Shown piece by piece: positions 22,602 to 24,201 of a stretch of 24,201 bases of DNA. A program made the position numbers and the translations under genes. Each line of letters opens with the position of its first letter. The stretch's first letter is position 1. Origin of the DNA: Solirubrobacteraceae bacterium (GTDB lineage: Bacteria; Actinomycetota; Thermoleophilia; Solirubrobacterales; Solirubrobacteraceae); NCBI GenBank assembly GCA_025935735.1, contig JAICUS010000018.1:1-24201 (forward strand), read 5' to 3'. The notes under the pieces are model-generated. The model ran no database searches and was not told the origin of the DNA. It saw only the letters and a list, made by a program, of their open reading frames with translations.

Positions 22602-23651
22602 ATGAGCGCATTCCCCCTCGCCGTCGCCCAGGGCCTGTGGCGGCCCGAGACGATCTACCTGAACACGGCGAGCTATGGCCTGCCTCCCGACCCCGCGTGG
22701 GAGGAGCTGCAGGCCGCGCTCACCGACTGGCGCGGCGGCCGGACGAGCTGGGAGCCCTGGAACCGGCTCGTCGGCCGCTCGCGCCACGCGTTCGCCGAGA
22801 TGACCGGCGCCGCCCCGGAGCACGTGACCGTCGGCGCGAACATCTCCGGGCTGGTGGCGCACATCGCCGGCTCGGTGCCCGACGGCACGCGCGTGCTGGC
22901 CGCCGACGTCGAGTTCGAGTCGCTGATCTTCCCGTTCCTGGCGCAGGCCGCCCGCGGCGTCACGGTCCGGTTCGCGCCGCTGCGGCAGCTCGCCGAGGCG
23001 ATCGACGGCGACACGGACCTGGTGGCGGTCAGCGCCGTGCAGTCCTCCTCCGGCGAGGTCGCGGCGCTCGACGACATCGCCGACGCGGCCCGCCACCACG
23101 GCGCGCTGACCGTGGTCGACGCCACGCACGGCGTGGGCTGGCTGCCGCTCGACGCCACGCGGTTCGACGCGCTGGCCTGCGCCGCCTACAAGTGGCTGAT
23201 GTGTCCCCGCGGGACGGCGTTCATGGTGCTCGACCCCGGGCTCGCCGAGCGCCTGGTGCCGACGCAGGCGGGCTGGTTCGCCACCGAGGACCCGCTCGAG
23301 GCCACGTTCGGGCCGCCGCTGCGCCTGGCCGCCGACGCGCGCCGCTTCGACACCTCGCCCGCCTGGTTCTCCTGGGTCGGGACGGCGCCGACGCTCGAGC
23401 TGATCAACCGGATCGGGGTCGCCGACATCCACGCGCACGACCTCGCGCTGGCCAACCGCTTCCGCGCGGGCCTCGGCCTGGATCCCGGCGACTCGGCGAT
23501 CGTCATGACGGACGTCCCCGGCGCGGAGGAGAAGCTCGCCCGCGCCGGGATCATGGCCGCCGTCAAGCTCGGCCGCGTCCGCGCCTCATTCCACGTCTAC
23601 AACACCGAATCCGACGTCGACGCCGCCCTCACCGCGCTCGATAGCCCGTGA
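22602..23651 (+). CDS. Class V (PLP-dependent) aminotransferase family protein
   Basis: 349 residues from ATG 22602, preceded by GAGGGG. Fold-type I PLP enzyme of the cysteine desulfurase/isopenicillin-N epimerase group. The Schiff-base lysine is K197 in AAYKWLMCPRG, with D173 and H176 of VDATHGVGW contacting the cofactor. It begins with YLNTASYGLPP, a typical start for epimerase-like members. There is no active-site Cys loop of the IscS/SufS kind, so a desulfurase role is less likely; at about 350 residues it is shorter than those enzymes. Substrate unknown. It is divergent from cmk, and its last 23 nt overlap the convergent P-domain gene. Confidence 0.9.
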   Translation: MSAFPLAVAQGLWRPETIYLNTASYGLPPDPAWEELQAALTDWRGGRTSWEPWNRLVGRSRHAFAEMTGAAPEHVTVGANISGLVAHIAGSVPDGTRVLAADVEFESLIFPFLAQAARGVTVRFAPLRQLAEAIDGDTDLVAVSAVQSSSGEVAALDDIADAARHHGALTVVDATHGVGWLPLDATRFDALACAAYKWLMCPRGTAFMVLDPGLAERLVPTQAGWFATEDPLEATFGPPLRLAADARRFDTSPAWFSWVGTAPTLELINRIGVADIHAHDLALANRFRAGLGLDPGDSAIVMTDVPGAEEKLARAGIMAAVKLGRVRASFHVYNTESDVDAALTALDSP

Positions 23652-24201
23652 TGTGCAGCGACACGGCGCGGATCGAGCCCGTGTCGGCCGCCGCCGTGTC
23701 CGCCACCGTGAGCTTCCACGTGCCGGTGACCGGCGCCGCCAGCAGGCCCGCGAGCGGGTCGGCCGGCCGCCAGGTCCCGGTGAACGGGGCGTCGGCCGAG
23801 CCCACGTCCGAGAACGGGTCCGCCGCCGCGTCGTCGAAGACGACCTGGCACAGGTTGTTCCCGCCGCCGCCCTCGCGCGAGAAGAGCGTCGCGGTCGCCC
23901 CCGACGGGCTCGCCAGCGTCGCCACCAGGTCGCTCACGTAGGAGTGGTCGATGCCGACGGTCGTCGCGCCCTCGTCCGTGGTGCACGCGCTGCCGTCGAT
24001 CGAGAACGTCAGGCTCGCCGCGTAGCCCGGCAGGTCGACCGAGAAGGTCACCGCGGCGCCGGCCGGGTCGTCGTCCGGGATCGCCACCGGCGGGCCCGTG
24101 TAGGCGAACGTCGTCGGCGCCGCGGCCGGGTGGCCGGTCGGCACGCGCACCGTCGTCGTGGTCGGGGACAGGTACCCGGCGAACGTCACCCGGACCGCCA
24201 G
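23629..24201 (-). CDS. Secreted protein with proprotein-convertase P domain (3' part)
   Basis: The frame is open to the right window edge, so the N-terminus is missing; about 190 residues are visible. The C-terminal 110 residues match the P/Homo-B beta-sandwich domain: VGIDHSYVSDLVATLASPSG, ATLFSREGGGGNNLCQVVFDD, FTGTWRPADPLAGLL, then APVTGTWKLTVADTAAADTG and SLHITGY. This is the usual form attached to bacterial subtilisin-like proteases and large exported proteins. Two cysteines (SACTT and NLCQV) could form a disulfide, as expected outside the cell. Upstream is a Thr/Pro-rich stretch and another beta-rich segment. No protease catalytic residue is within the window. Its end overlaps the aminotransferase gene by 23 bp, tail to tail. 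Confidence 0.85.
   Translation of the reverse strand: MAVRVTFAGYLSPTTTTVRVPTGHPAAAPTTFAYTGPPVAIPDDDPAGAAVTFSVDLPGYAASLTFSIDGSACTTDEGATTVGIDHSYVSDLVATLASPSGATATLFSREGGGGNNLCQVVFDDAAADPFSDVGSADAPFTGTWRPADPLAGLLAAPVTGTWKLTVADTAAADTGSIRAVSLHITGYRAR

Noticed and set aside
22560..23438. Long N-terminal extension of cytidylate kinase
   Set aside because: It is antisense to the aminotransferase, which has clear PLP motifs; Cmk begins normally at [14 protein letters not shown].

Overview
This is a very GC-rich (roughly three quarters G+C), densely packed chromosomal window. Proteins and gene order point to a high-GC actinobacterium, and I infer the deep-branching Thermoleophilia (Solirubrobacter/Conexibacter-like). 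The reasons are a primosome/formyl-methionine cluster (priA, def, fmt, rsmB, rpe) in actinobacterial order, a DUF222-HNH protein, many GTG/TTG starts and 4-nt stop/start overlaps. The taxonomic assignment is inference, because no rRNA is present.

Layout from left to right. 1-164: 5' end of a MacB/LolD-type ABC ATPase (minus strand). 234-2988: a two-component operon (minus) encoding a stand-alone receiver, a membrane sensor kinase and a LuxR-type regulator, each overlapping the next by 4 nt. Two back-to-back inverted repeats, one with a perfect CRP-like consensus, lie just upstream. 3044-5321: rpe, a small four-CxxC zinc-ribbon protein and rsmB (minus). 5322-10968: an accessory insertion separating rsmB from fmt. 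It holds a structured leader and an envelope protein with calcium-type repeats and 39-bp tandem repeats (plus), a strong terminator, a DUF222-HNH gene with two long palindromes and a candidate SOS box (minus), and the remains of a type I Wadjet (JetABCD) plasmid-defence operon. 10969-15307: fmt (fused to a HEAT-repeat tail), def and priA (minus). 15438-17268: an orphan beta-class DNA methyltransferase overlapping galK (plus). 17251-19245: a small two-helix membrane protein and an SGLT-type sodium/sugar symporter (minus), convergent with galK. 19332-22559: metK, der and cmk (minus). 22602-23651: a class V aminotransferase (plus), divergent from cmk. 23629-24201: the 3' part of a P-domain secreted protein (minus), convergent with the aminotransferase.

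How the genes work together. priA restarts replication; def and fmt remove and add the N-formyl group; rsmB modifies 16S rRNA; metK supplies the SAM used by rsmB and the methyltransferase; der supports ribosome assembly and cmk supplies dCDP/CDP. galK with the SGLT-type transporter suggests uptake and phosphorylation of galactose.

The most unusual content is the Wadjet relic. The JetA N-terminus, the middle of JetC (coiled-coil core without Walker A or Walker B) and the JetD C-terminal TOPRIM-like domain are kept in the original operon order. JetB and everything else is missing. The JetC and JetD pieces are joined in one long open frame. This looks like a defence system in decay, or conceivably a reduced chimera that is still made.
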